Shown: positions 45,881-52,703 of the stretch, piece after piece | Layout: each line of letters opens with the position of its first letter | Position numbering within the stretch: position 1 is the first letter of the stretch | DNA from: Alistipes sp. | GTDB taxonomy: Bacteria; Bacteroidota; Bacteroidia; Bacteroidales; Rikenellaceae | Assembly (NCBI RefSeq): GCF_020026455.1 | Contig: NZ_JAHHQJ010000001.1 | Span: 186,001-250,000 of the forward strand | DNA length: 64,000 bases | Reading direction: 5' to 3' | Translations under genes and position numbers: made by a program | Notes under the pieces: generated by a model | Databases searched by the model: none | Told to the model about the DNA's origin: nothing | Seen by the model: only the letters and a program-made list of their open reading frames with translations

Positions 45881-47293
45881 ATGAAACAAGACAAGGATTG
45901 GATCGATGCCATGCGGAATGCGCTTCGCGACGCCGAACTTCCGCCTCCGGAGGGGGGATGGGAGCGTCTGCAGCGCGAGCTGGGCGGTGCGGCTCCGGGG
46001 CCGGAGGCTTCCGCGGGCAAACCCCGCGGGTTCGTATGGCGGATCTACCGGCCGCGGATCGTCGCCGCAGCGGCTGCCGTGCTGTTCTGCATTGTGGCGG
46101 GAGAGCTTCTGCTCCGGTCGGACAAGACGTTGGAACGTGACGGGGCTGTTGTCGCATCGGTGGCGGAAGAGGAGGCGGCCGGGGTTGCCATACCGCAGTC
46201 CGCCGAGGCGGAAACCCTGCAGGAGACCCTTGCAAAGGCGGTGGGAATGCCTCGCGAACAGACTGCCGGGGATGGACCCGCAGCGGGAGCCGGGGAGCTC
46301 CTCGCCGCGACTGCAGGGCCCGCAGCACAAGCAGCCCGGGGAAATCGCCGGGCGGAGGGCCGGACAGCACTCCGGGCCGGAGCGGGCATGACGGCGGATG
46401 TTTTCGGTGACGGTGCAAAGGCGCCGTCCGGGGCGGTTGAGAAAGTTCCAGCCGGAGCGGCGGCAACGGCTTCGTCCGGAGAAGGCGCAAAGGTGTCGTC
46501 CGGAGCGGCCGGAAAAGCCTCATCCAAAGAGGGTACCAAGGCGGCGGCCTCCGGCGGCAGGGCTTCGACGCAGGCTTCCGGTCGCTCTGCGGTGCGGTCG
46601 GCTGCCGGCATATCCGGTCGTGGGGGGGACTCCGACGAGCCGTTCGTAGCCTACGCCAGACCGCATAAAAAAGCGTCGTTCTCTCTGTATGCCGGCGGCG
46701 GCGTGGCGGGCGGAAACCGCGAAGGACTGGCTCCCCGGATGCTCGGCTCCTCGATAATGAACGACGCTTCGTCGGTGATCGGCAACGGCAACAGCCTGGC
46801 GCCCCTGCGCGGCGGCGGATACGACGCGGGTTCGTTCCGTCACCACCAGCCGTTGAGCTTCGGTATCGCCGTGCGCAAGGAGTTCGCGCACGGGATGTCG
46901 CTGGAAAGCGGCGTCAACTACACCCTGCTGCGTTCGGACGTGAGGATGCGTTACATCTCGGGCGATGTGGCGCAAAAACTCCATTTCATAGGTATTCCCC
47001 TGCGTTTCAACTGGCAGTTCTTCGAACGCGGCCGCTTCTCGCTCTATCTGGGTGCGGGCGGCATGGTCGAGAAATGCGTCTCGGCCAAACTCGGATCCGA
47101 GACCGTCGACGAACCGGGCGTGCAGTGGTCGGCACTTGCCGCCGTGGGGGCGCAATACCGCGTAGGCGGTATGGTGGGACTCTATTTCGAGCCCGAAGGA
47201 TCGTATTACTTTACGGAGACCGAATTGCGGACGTCGCGTACGGATTCTCCCCTGACTTTGACCCTGAGACTGGGCGTGCGCCTCTCTTTTTGA
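45881..47293 (+). CDS. Dual-membrane-spanning anti-sigma factor-like protein with outer-membrane beta-barrel
   Basis: A 470-residue protein with four parts. Residues 1-50 are a short cytoplasmic segment (DWIDAMRNALRDAELPPPEGGW) of the type seen in Bacteroidetes anti-sigma proteins. Residues 59-78 form one hydrophobic helix. Residues 80-260 are an Ala/Gly/Ser/Lys-rich, repeat-bearing disordered linker long enough to cross the periplasm. Residues 265-470 are a beta-barrel of the PorT/OMP_b-brl type with alternating strands (FSLYAGGGVAGG, FGIAVRKEFAHGMSLESGVNY, FSLYLGAGGMVEK), ending LRLGVRLSF. It matches the dual-membrane anti-sigma (Dma) class reported in Bacteroides thetaiotaomicron. It follows the sigma gene and presumably holds that factor. 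Confidence 0.8.
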   Translation: MKQDKDWIDAMRNALRDAELPPPEGGWERLQRELGGAAPGPEASAGKPRGFVWRIYRPRIVAAAAAVLFCIVAGELLLRSDKTLERDGAVVASVAEEEAAGVAIPQSAEAETLQETLAKAVGMPREQTAGDGPAAGAGELLAATAGPAAQAARGNRRAEGRTALRAGAGMTADVFGDGAKAPSGAVEKVPAGAAATASSGEGAKVSSGAAGKASSKEGTKAAASGGRASTQASGRSAVRSAAGISGRGGDSDEPFVAYARPHKKASFSLYAGGGVAGGNREGLAPRMLGSSIMNDASSVIGNGNSLAPLRGGGYDAGSFRHHQPLSFGIAVRKEFAHGMSLESGVNYTLLRSDVRMRYISGDVAQKLHFIGIPLRFNWQFFERGRFSLYLGAGGMVEKCVSAKLGSETVDEPGVQWSALAAVGAQYRVGGMVGLYFEPEGSYYFTETELRTSRTDSPLTLTLRLGVRLSF

Positions 47294-47515
47294 TGTCTCG
47301 GATCGCATAACGTACCTGTTTATCGGATAAGAGGAGTTCGCACCGGGAGGGCGGATTCCTCTTGTTGTTTTGCGGCTTATTGTGTCTAAAAATAGTATCA
47401 AATGGATCAAATATGCTATTTTTGTTGTATGATCGAAATTTGTTACTATTTTTGTTGAACGAATAAAGTGACGCCGCCACGCCCGATCTTGCATTTGTCC
47501 AGATACGATAAAAAA
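47294..47515. other. AT-rich spacer with an unassigned plus-strand promoter
   Basis: Between the barrel gene and the tRNA terminator. It contains two plus-strand TATTTTTG boxes (47417-47424 and 47447-47454). The second has TTG 19 bases upstream (47425-47427), a near-ideal promoter. No coding sequence follows on that strand before the tRNA hairpin. Confidence 0.5.
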
Positions 47516-47545
47516 ACACAGGCGCGCTTTGTTGCGCACCTGTGT
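47516..47545 (-). terminator. Terminator of the tRNA-Arg gene
   Basis: Stem of 7 bp plus 4 bp around one mismatch (47516-47527 with 47534-47545), 6-base loop. The A-run to its left is a U-run on the minus-strand transcript. Confidence 0.75.
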
Positions 47546-47546
47546 G

Positions 47547-47621
47547 TGGTAGTCCCGACGGGAATCGAACCCATATCGTAAGAACCGGAATCTTATATTC
47601 TATCCATTGAACTACGGGACC
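47547..47621 (-). tRNA. tRNA-Arg, anticodon CCG
   Basis: The 75-base minus-strand sequence folds into a full cloverleaf: acceptor GGTCCCG pairs with CGGGACT, the anticodon stem TAAGA/TCTTA encloses the loop TTCCGGT (anticodon CCG, reading CGG), and the T arm carries TTCGATT. The 3' CCA is encoded. A minus-strand CATCTTTG box at 47629-47636 lies 7 bases from the 5' end. Confidence 0.93.
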
Positions 47622-47664
47622 GGGTGTGCAAAGATGCAAATTTTTTTTAATATTCGAAAGAAAA

Positions 47665-48294
47665 ATGCGAGAAAAGCAGAATAATTGGCAAAGAATTGAG
47701 GCCGTAATCAAGTGGGCGAATATGTCGACCAACTATTTTGCGCGATATATCGGTCTGGCGCGTGGCGAAAATCTCTATCAGATCAAGCGGGGCAACAACG
47801 GCATTTCGCTGGATGTTGCCGAGCGTATCGTCGGCAAATTTCCCCGGATCGACAAGCTCTGGCTGCTGACCGGCGAGGGACAGATGTTCTCCGGAGAGCA
47901 GATGCGCGGGGTGCAGATACCTTATTATAGTACGGATGTCGAGCAGGGCATCGCCCGTCTGGATCGGCTCGACGCCGAGAGCAACCTCATCGTGCCTCCG
48001 GTGGGGGAGTGTGATCTGGCGATGTGCTATACGGGCCGTGCGATGGGCAACATCGTGCCGCCCGGAACGGTCGTGCTGCTGAAAGCCGTGGACCGCGATG
48101 CAATTATTCCCGGGGGTGAATATGTGATTGTCTGCCGAAAAATTGTAACTTTGCGGATAGTTCGGGCTGCCGACGAGGAGGGAAAAGTCCGCCTGGTGGC
48201 CGGAGATCGGGATAATTTCGATGATATCATTTTGAAAGTCAGTGATATAGTCTCGGTCTACAAAGTGAAGGGTAAATTGATCATTAACAGTTGA
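47665..48294 (+). CDS. S24/CI-like transcriptional regulator, probably not self-cleaving
   Basis: A 209-residue protein. Residues 1-75 look like a lambda-repressor-type HTH (WANMSTNYFARYIGLARGENLYQIKRGNNGISLDVAERIVGKFP). The C-terminal part has the LexA/S24 fold pattern, but the GDSM motif reads GRAM (CYTGRAMGNIVPPG) and the later Lys position reads Arg (KIVTLRIV). The Ser-Lys dyad seems lost, so autocleavage is unlikely. The ATG at 47665 is chosen over an upstream in-frame start inside the tRNA promoter. It lies 5 bases upstream of ribE. Confidence 0.75.
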   Translation: MREKQNNWQRIEAVIKWANMSTNYFARYIGLARGENLYQIKRGNNGISLDVAERIVGKFPRIDKLWLLTGEGQMFSGEQMRGVQIPYYSTDVEQGIARLDRLDAESNLIVPPVGECDLAMCYTGRAMGNIVPPGTVVLLKAVDRDAIIPGGEYVIVCRKIVTLRIVRAADEEGKVRLVAGDRDNFDDIILKVSDIVSVYKVKGKLIINS

Positions 48295-48299
48295 AGAGT

Positions 48300-48896
48300 A
48301 TGTTTTCAGGCATTGTGGAGCGTATGGCGGAAGTGGTTTCGATCCGCACGGACCGGCAGAACAAGGATTTCGTACTTCGGGCGGATTTCTGCAAGGAGTT
48401 GAAAATCGACCAGAGCATAGCGCATAACGGCGTATGTTTGACAGTTGTGGACATCACGGAGGATACCTACACCGTGACGGCCATGAAGGAGACGCTCGAC
48501 AGGAGCAACCTCGGGTTGCTGCGCGAGGGCGATCTGGTCAACCTCGAGCGCTCGATGAAGCCCGATGCGCTGCTCGACGGGCACATCGTGCAGGGACATG
48601 TCGACCAGACGGCGGTCTGCACGGCGAAGGAGGATGCCGACGGAAGCTGGTACTTCACCTTCAGCTACGAGCCCCAGGGCGCCGGGCTCTGTACGGTCGA
48701 GAAGGGCTCGGTGACGGTCAACGGCGTGAGCCTCACGGTCTGCGACTCGAAAGAGAAGAGTTTCCGGGTGGCGATCATCCCCTATACCTTCGAGCACACG
48801 AATTTCTGCCGCATCGAAGTTGGGTCGGTCGTGAACCTCGAATTCGACATCATCGGCAAATACATCGCCCGACTGATGCAAAACTACACGAAGTAA
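48300..48896 (+). CDS. ribE: Riboflavin synthase, alpha subunit
   Basis: Condenses two lumazine molecules to riboflavin. The 198-residue protein shows the two tandem lumazine-binding repeats: MFSGIVERMAEVVSI with SIAHNGVCLTVVDI, and HIVQGHVDQTAVCTAK with GSVTVNGVSLTVCD. The ATG at 48300 starts at the conserved MFSGIVE. It is 5 bases after the S24 gene and 4 bases before a histidine kinase gene. No FMN riboswitch is seen. Confidence 0.96.
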   Translation: MFSGIVERMAEVVSIRTDRQNKDFVLRADFCKELKIDQSIAHNGVCLTVVDITEDTYTVTAMKETLDRSNLGLLREGDLVNLERSMKPDALLDGHIVQGHVDQTAVCTAKEDADGSWYFTFSYEPQGAGLCTVEKGSVTVNGVSLTVCDSKEKSFRVAIIPYTFEHTNFCRIEVGSVVNLEFDIIGKYIARLMQNYTK

Positions 48897-48900
48897 GCCT

Positions 48901-49950
48901 ATGGTACACATCAAGACAAAAGAGGGAGCATCGCTGTGGATCGCCCTGCTCGCCTCGGCGATTGTCGCCGTGGGGATGGGTCTGCTGCATATCGAATGGT
49001 GGATCACGCTCTGCACGTCGGTCGGGGTGTTCGTCGTGGTGGCGCTCGCGGCGCTGTTCATCATCCGCAAGTATGTAGCCTACAAACTCAAGCCGATCTA
49101 TTCGATCGTGCTTTCGCGCGACGTGCACACCAACGAGATCTTCTCGGAACTCAAGGACAAGCGTGTCGAGAACATCGGCGATGAGTTGACCGCGTGGGCC
49201 GACACCAACGACAAGGAGATCGCCCGGCTGAAGGAGGCCGAGTGTTTCCGCAAGCAGTATCTGGGCAATGTGGCCCACGAGCTGAAAACCCCGATATTCA
49301 ATATCCAGGGATATATTTCGACGCTGCTGGACGGCGGACTGGAGGACGAGCTGATCAACCGCAAATACCTCGAGCGCGCCGAGAAGAGCATCGACCGCCT
49401 GATCAATATCGTCAACGACCTCGACACCATTTCGAAGCTCGAAAGCAGCATGAACAAGCTCAATCTGGAGCGATTCGACGTGGCGGCGCTGGCCCGGGAG
49501 ATCGCCGAGCAGGCCGAGATGGAGGCCGACCGGAAGGAGATCCGGATCGGGGTCAAGGGTGCCGACAGCCTGCCTTCGCCCTTCTGGGTGCTGGCCGACA
49601 AACACTACATCGGGCAGGTGTTCGTCAACCTGATCATCAACTCGATCCACTACGGCAAGGAGGGCGGGCAGACCCGCATCCGGTTCCGCGACATGCTGGA
49701 CAAGATTCTGGTCGAGGTCGAGGATAATGGGGCGGGCATCGCCAAGGAGGACCTGCCTCGTGTGTTCGAACGCTTCTACCGTACGGACAAGGGGCGCTCG
49801 CGGGAGCAGGGCGGCACGGGACTCGGACTGGCTATCGTCAAACACATCGTCGAAGCGCACGGCGAACGGATCACGGTCCGCAGCGAACTCGGCGTGGGCA
49901 GCACGTTCTCCTTCACGCTGAAGAAGGTGAACATGCAGGAGGCGAAATAG
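48901..49950 (+). CDS. Orphan sensor histidine kinase (PhoR/VicK-like)
   Basis: A 349-residue inner-membrane kinase. Two hydrophobic helices (about residues 11-31 and 36-57) are joined by a very short loop, so there is no real periplasmic sensor. The HisKA motif NVAHELKTPIFNIQGYISTLLDG (His about residue 126), N-box FVNLIINSIHYGK, G1 DNGAGIAKEDLP and G2 GGTGLGLAIVKH are complete. No response regulator is adjacent. It is 4 bases downstream of ribE, and so probably in that operon. Confidence 0.92.
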   Translation: MVHIKTKEGASLWIALLASAIVAVGMGLLHIEWWITLCTSVGVFVVVALAALFIIRKYVAYKLKPIYSIVLSRDVHTNEIFSELKDKRVENIGDELTAWADTNDKEIARLKEAECFRKQYLGNVAHELKTPIFNIQGYISTLLDGGLEDELINRKYLERAEKSIDRLINIVNDLDTISKLESSMNKLNLERFDVAALAREIAEQAEMEADRKEIRIGVKGADSLPSPFWVLADKHYIGQVFVNLIINSIHYGKEGGQTRIRFRDMLDKILVEVEDNGAGIAKEDLPRVFERFYRTDKGRSREQGGTGLGLAIVKHIVEAHGERITVRSELGVGSTFSFTLKKVNMQEAK

Positions 49951-50191
49951 AGCCTGCGCGAAATCCGGCGCGCCAGCCCTGTTTGAGGGGCGGTCGGTTC
50001 CCGGGGGCAGGGCCCGTTGCAGTTGGAGCCGATTTCCGGGTGCGGGGCCCGTTGCTGTTGGGGCCGGTTCCCGGGTGTGGAGCAGAGCGCCTGCCGTCTC
50101 CCTTGCCGAAGCAGGGGCGGGGTGTAGTCGATTCGGAGGAGGAGGCAGCCCCTTGAAAAAGCAGAACCGAATGAAGTAACAACTTGAATAA
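49951..50191. repeat. Spacer with 35-bp tandem repeat before lgt
   Basis: A GC-rich interval with two full 35-bp copies (49997-50031 and 50032-50066) and a partial third (from 50067). No gene was recognised. Confidence 0.7.
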
Positions 50192-51091
50192 ATGACATAT
50201 CCTTTGTTAGTACAACCGTTATCCATCGTTTGGGATTTCGATCCGGTGCTGTTTCGCATCGGGGCGATCGACATCCGCTATTACGGGCTGATGTGGGCCC
50301 TGGCCATTCTGATCGGCGCGAAATTCTTCGACAACTTCGTCAGACGTGAAGGACTGCCCGCCAAGGTCTCGGAGTCGATTTTCATTTATGGAACACTCGC
50401 CACGATCCTCGGAGCGCGGCTCGGCCACTGTCTGTTCTACGATACGATGGAGTATCTTTCGAAACCGTGGACCATCCTCACGGGATTCCGCGATGGCGGA
50501 CTGGCCAGCCACGGCGCGGCCATCGGTCTGCTGATCGGCTTGTGGCTCTTCTCGCGCCGCAACAAACTGCCTTACATCTGGTCGCTGGACCGCATCATGA
50601 TCCCGGTGGGGATCGGCGGCGCGATCGTGCGCCTGGGCAATCTGTTCAACTCGGAGATTTTCGGACAGGCGACGACCCTGCCGTGGGGCTTCGAGTTCGT
50701 CCGTTCGCACAAGTGGGCGGCCGAGTTCGCCCCTGCGGCGGTGCACCCGACGCAGATCTATGAGGCGATCTGCTATCTGGCGACTTTCGGCATCCTCTGC
50801 TGGCTCTATTACAGGAGGGACATTGCGCGCCGCCGTCCGGGCATCCTGTTCGGCATCGGCCTGATCGGGACCTTCCTCACGCGGTTTTTCATCGAGTATA
50901 TCAAAACCGAGCAGGAGCCTTTCGAACTGGAGTGGGCGCTATACATGGGCCAATGGCTCAGCATCCCCTTCATCCTGCTGGGAATCTATATGATCTGGCG
51001 GGGGGCGACCCGTCCCGAGACGCTCCCGGCTTCGGGCTCGGCTCCGCAACCCAAATCCCCGCCTGCAACACCTAAAAAGAAGAAGAAATGA
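50192..51091 (+). CDS. lgt: Prolipoprotein diacylglyceryl transferase
   Basis: Transfers diacylglycerol to the lipobox cysteine of prolipoproteins at the inner membrane. It has about seven hydrophobic segments and the Lgt family blocks YYGLMWALAILIGAKF, GARLGHCLFYD, GFRDGGLASHGAAIG and GGAIVRLGNLFNSEIFG with the essential Arg. The C-terminal tail is Pro/Ser/Lys-rich. At 299 residues it is slightly longer than usual because of that tail. It overlaps the next gene by 4 bases. Confidence 0.96.
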   Translation: MTYPLLVQPLSIVWDFDPVLFRIGAIDIRYYGLMWALAILIGAKFFDNFVRREGLPAKVSESIFIYGTLATILGARLGHCLFYDTMEYLSKPWTILTGFRDGGLASHGAAIGLLIGLWLFSRRNKLPYIWSLDRIMIPVGIGGAIVRLGNLFNSEIFGQATTLPWGFEFVRSHKWAAEFAPAAVHPTQIYEAICYLATFGILCWLYYRRDIARRRPGILFGIGLIGTFLTRFFIEYIKTEQEPFELEWALYMGQWLSIPFILLGIYMIWRGATRPETLPASGSAPQPKSPPATPKKKKK

Positions 51092-52059
51092 ATGCGAACC
51101 CGATGGAAGAGCAGATCGGCCGCCTTGTCGGCAACCTGCTGGCCGGCGGCGGAGAGATTTTTCTGCCCGGCGTAGGTTCACTCTACACCGAGCGACAGGG
51201 AGCCCGACGGCTCAACCGACACACCGTGCAGCCGCCGAGCCGCACGGTGGCCTTCACCTCGCAGCAGCGGGGTGTATCGCTGGTCGACGCGATTGCCGGC
51301 GTCCTGCGTGAGGCCGGCGGTTCCGAAAATCCCGAAGCCGAGGCGCAGGCTGTCTACGACCGCTGGATGGCCCGGGTCCGCCGCGCAGACCTGCTGACCA
51401 TAGAGGGTGTCGGAGTGCTGAAATTCAAGAATTTTATCCCCGATGAGGCGTTCGACCTCCGGCTCAATCCGCAGGGCCGCGAACCCGTGCGGATCCGGGT
51501 GCAGCGCCGTTTCGACTGGCCGCTGTGGGTTGGCATCGCGGCAATCGGCATCGCGGCGCTCTACGGCGGACGGGAGTTGCTCCTGTTCCGTTCGGGGACG
51601 CCGGAAACGGCCGTCGTGGCGGAGATGCCCGGTGTACCCGACAACTCCGGGGAGGTCGGAGCGCCAGATCTCCGGGAGGGGGCTTCTGAAACGGAGGGCT
51701 CCGTGGCCGGAGATTCCGTTGCGCTGACCGGCAGAGCTGCTTCGGAACCGTCCGTTCCCGATGCCGCACCGGAGGCGGAGACCGCCGACGCGCATTCGGC
51801 GCAGGAGCAGGGCGATCCGATGGCGCTGCTCTCGGGCCGCCACTATGTCGTGCTGGGGGTTTTCAGCTCCGAAGCGAATGCCCGGCGTGCCGGGCGGGAA
51901 GGCGAGGCCCGGGAGGCGACGTTCCGTTGCCGGATTTACCGTTTCGGGGGCAAATTCATGGTTTCGCCCTTCTCGTCGGACGATGCCGGAGCCTGTGCGC
52001 AGTTCATCCGCGCGCAGGACGGGCGATTCCCCGACATGTGGACCTATACCGCCCGCTGA
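51088..52059 (+). CDS. HU-CCDC81-type protein with TM helix and SPOR domain
   Basis: A 323-residue single-pass membrane protein. Residues 5-145 hold two HU/IHF-like modules of the CCDC81-bacterial type (MEEQIGRLVGNLLAGGGEIFLPGVGSLY and DLLTIEGVGVLKFKN). Residues 148-166 are a TM helix (WPLWVGIAAIGIAALYGG). A long acidic, disordered linker leads to a C-terminal SPOR domain (about 250-323, HYVVLGVFSSEANARR) that typically binds denuded peptidoglycan. The layout implies DNA or nucleoid contact inside and septal wall contact outside. It is coupled to lgt and the GtrA gene by overlaps. Confidence 0.8.
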   Translation: MNANPMEEQIGRLVGNLLAGGGEIFLPGVGSLYTERQGARRLNRHTVQPPSRTVAFTSQQRGVSLVDAIAGVLREAGGSENPEAEAQAVYDRWMARVRRADLLTIEGVGVLKFKNFIPDEAFDLRLNPQGREPVRIRVQRRFDWPLWVGIAAIGIAALYGGRELLLFRSGTPETAVVAEMPGVPDNSGEVGAPDLREGASETEGSVAGDSVALTGRAASEPSVPDAAPEAETADAHSAQEQGDPMALLSGRHYVVLGVFSSEANARRAGREGEAREATFRCRIYRFGGKFMVSPFSSDDAGACAQFIRAQDGRFPDMWTYTAR

Positions 52060-52550
52060 TGGCCCCTGCCGAATTGATAACCCGGGTGATCGACTGGTTT
52101 TACATCCGGCCCGTCGCCGCGCTCCTGCCCCGGCAGGTGTTCCGTTATGCGGTCTGCGGCGGTGTGACCTACATGCTGTTCGATCCCGTCTGCTATTTTC
52201 TCCTTTACAATTTCATCTTGGCGCACCGCTACGTCGATTTGGGATTCGTGGTCGTCTCCCCGCACATTGCGGCGATGATTCTCGTCTTTCCGTTCACCCT
52301 CTTCGTGGGCTTCTGGCTCAACCGTTATGTGGCATTCCGCCGGTCGCCGATCGGGGCCGGGACGCAGCTCCTGCGCTACCTGCTTTCGGTGGCGGGGTCG
52401 GTGGTGCTGACCTATGCGGGTCTGAAATTCTTCGTGGAGGTCTGCGGTGTGTGGCCTACGCCCGCCAAGATGGTCACGACGCTGCTGACGACGGTTTACA
52501 GCTTCTTGGCGGCCAAATACTTCACCTTCCGGCACGCCGAAGAGCCATAG
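52059..52550 (+). CDS. GtrA-family membrane protein
   Basis: A 163-residue protein with four hydrophobic segments and the GtrA pattern (RYAVCGGVTYMLFDPVCYFLLYNF, PFTLFVGFWLNRYVAFR, YSFLAAKYFTFRH). GtrA proteins are thought to flip or handle lipid-linked sugars during cell-surface glycosylation. The ATG at 52059 overlaps the previous stop by one base; the frame stays open further upstream only over the SPOR gene. It is followed by a terminator. Confidence 0.85.
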   Translation: MAPAELITRVIDWFYIRPVAALLPRQVFRYAVCGGVTYMLFDPVCYFLLYNFILAHRYVDLGFVVVSPHIAAMILVFPFTLFVGFWLNRYVAFRRSPIGAGTQLLRYLLSVAGSVVLTYAGLKFFVEVCGVWPTPAKMVTTLLTTVYSFLAAKYFTFRHAEEP

Positions 52551-52669
52551 GGGCAGGCGGAGGGTTGTAGACCGCGGGCCCGTAGGGGCGTAGGATGGCG
52601 GTAGAGCGGTAGGGTAGCGGAACCCGAAGGGCCGAAGAGCCGTGGAGCCCGTCGGAGGCCCGAATGCAA

Positions 52670-52695
52670 AGGGAGCGTCGCCGCTCCCTGTTTTT
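52670..52695 (+). terminator. Terminator of the lgt operon
   Basis: An 8-bp stem AGGGAGCG/CGCTCCCT (52670-52677 with 52682-52689), loop TCGC, then GTTTTT. Confidence 0.8.
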
Positions 52696-52703
52696 ATTTC
52701 TTT

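Noticed and set aside
47468..47580. Short plus-strand frame ending in a VPTGIEP-like peptide
   Set aside because: That peptide is the well-known false translation of the strand opposite a tRNA; the tRNA-Arg explains it.
47547..48294. Prophage or integrative element remnant at tRNA-Arg with a CI-like repressor
   Set aside because: No integrase, attachment-site duplication of the tRNA end or phage gene is nearby, and the regulator is packed with ribE.
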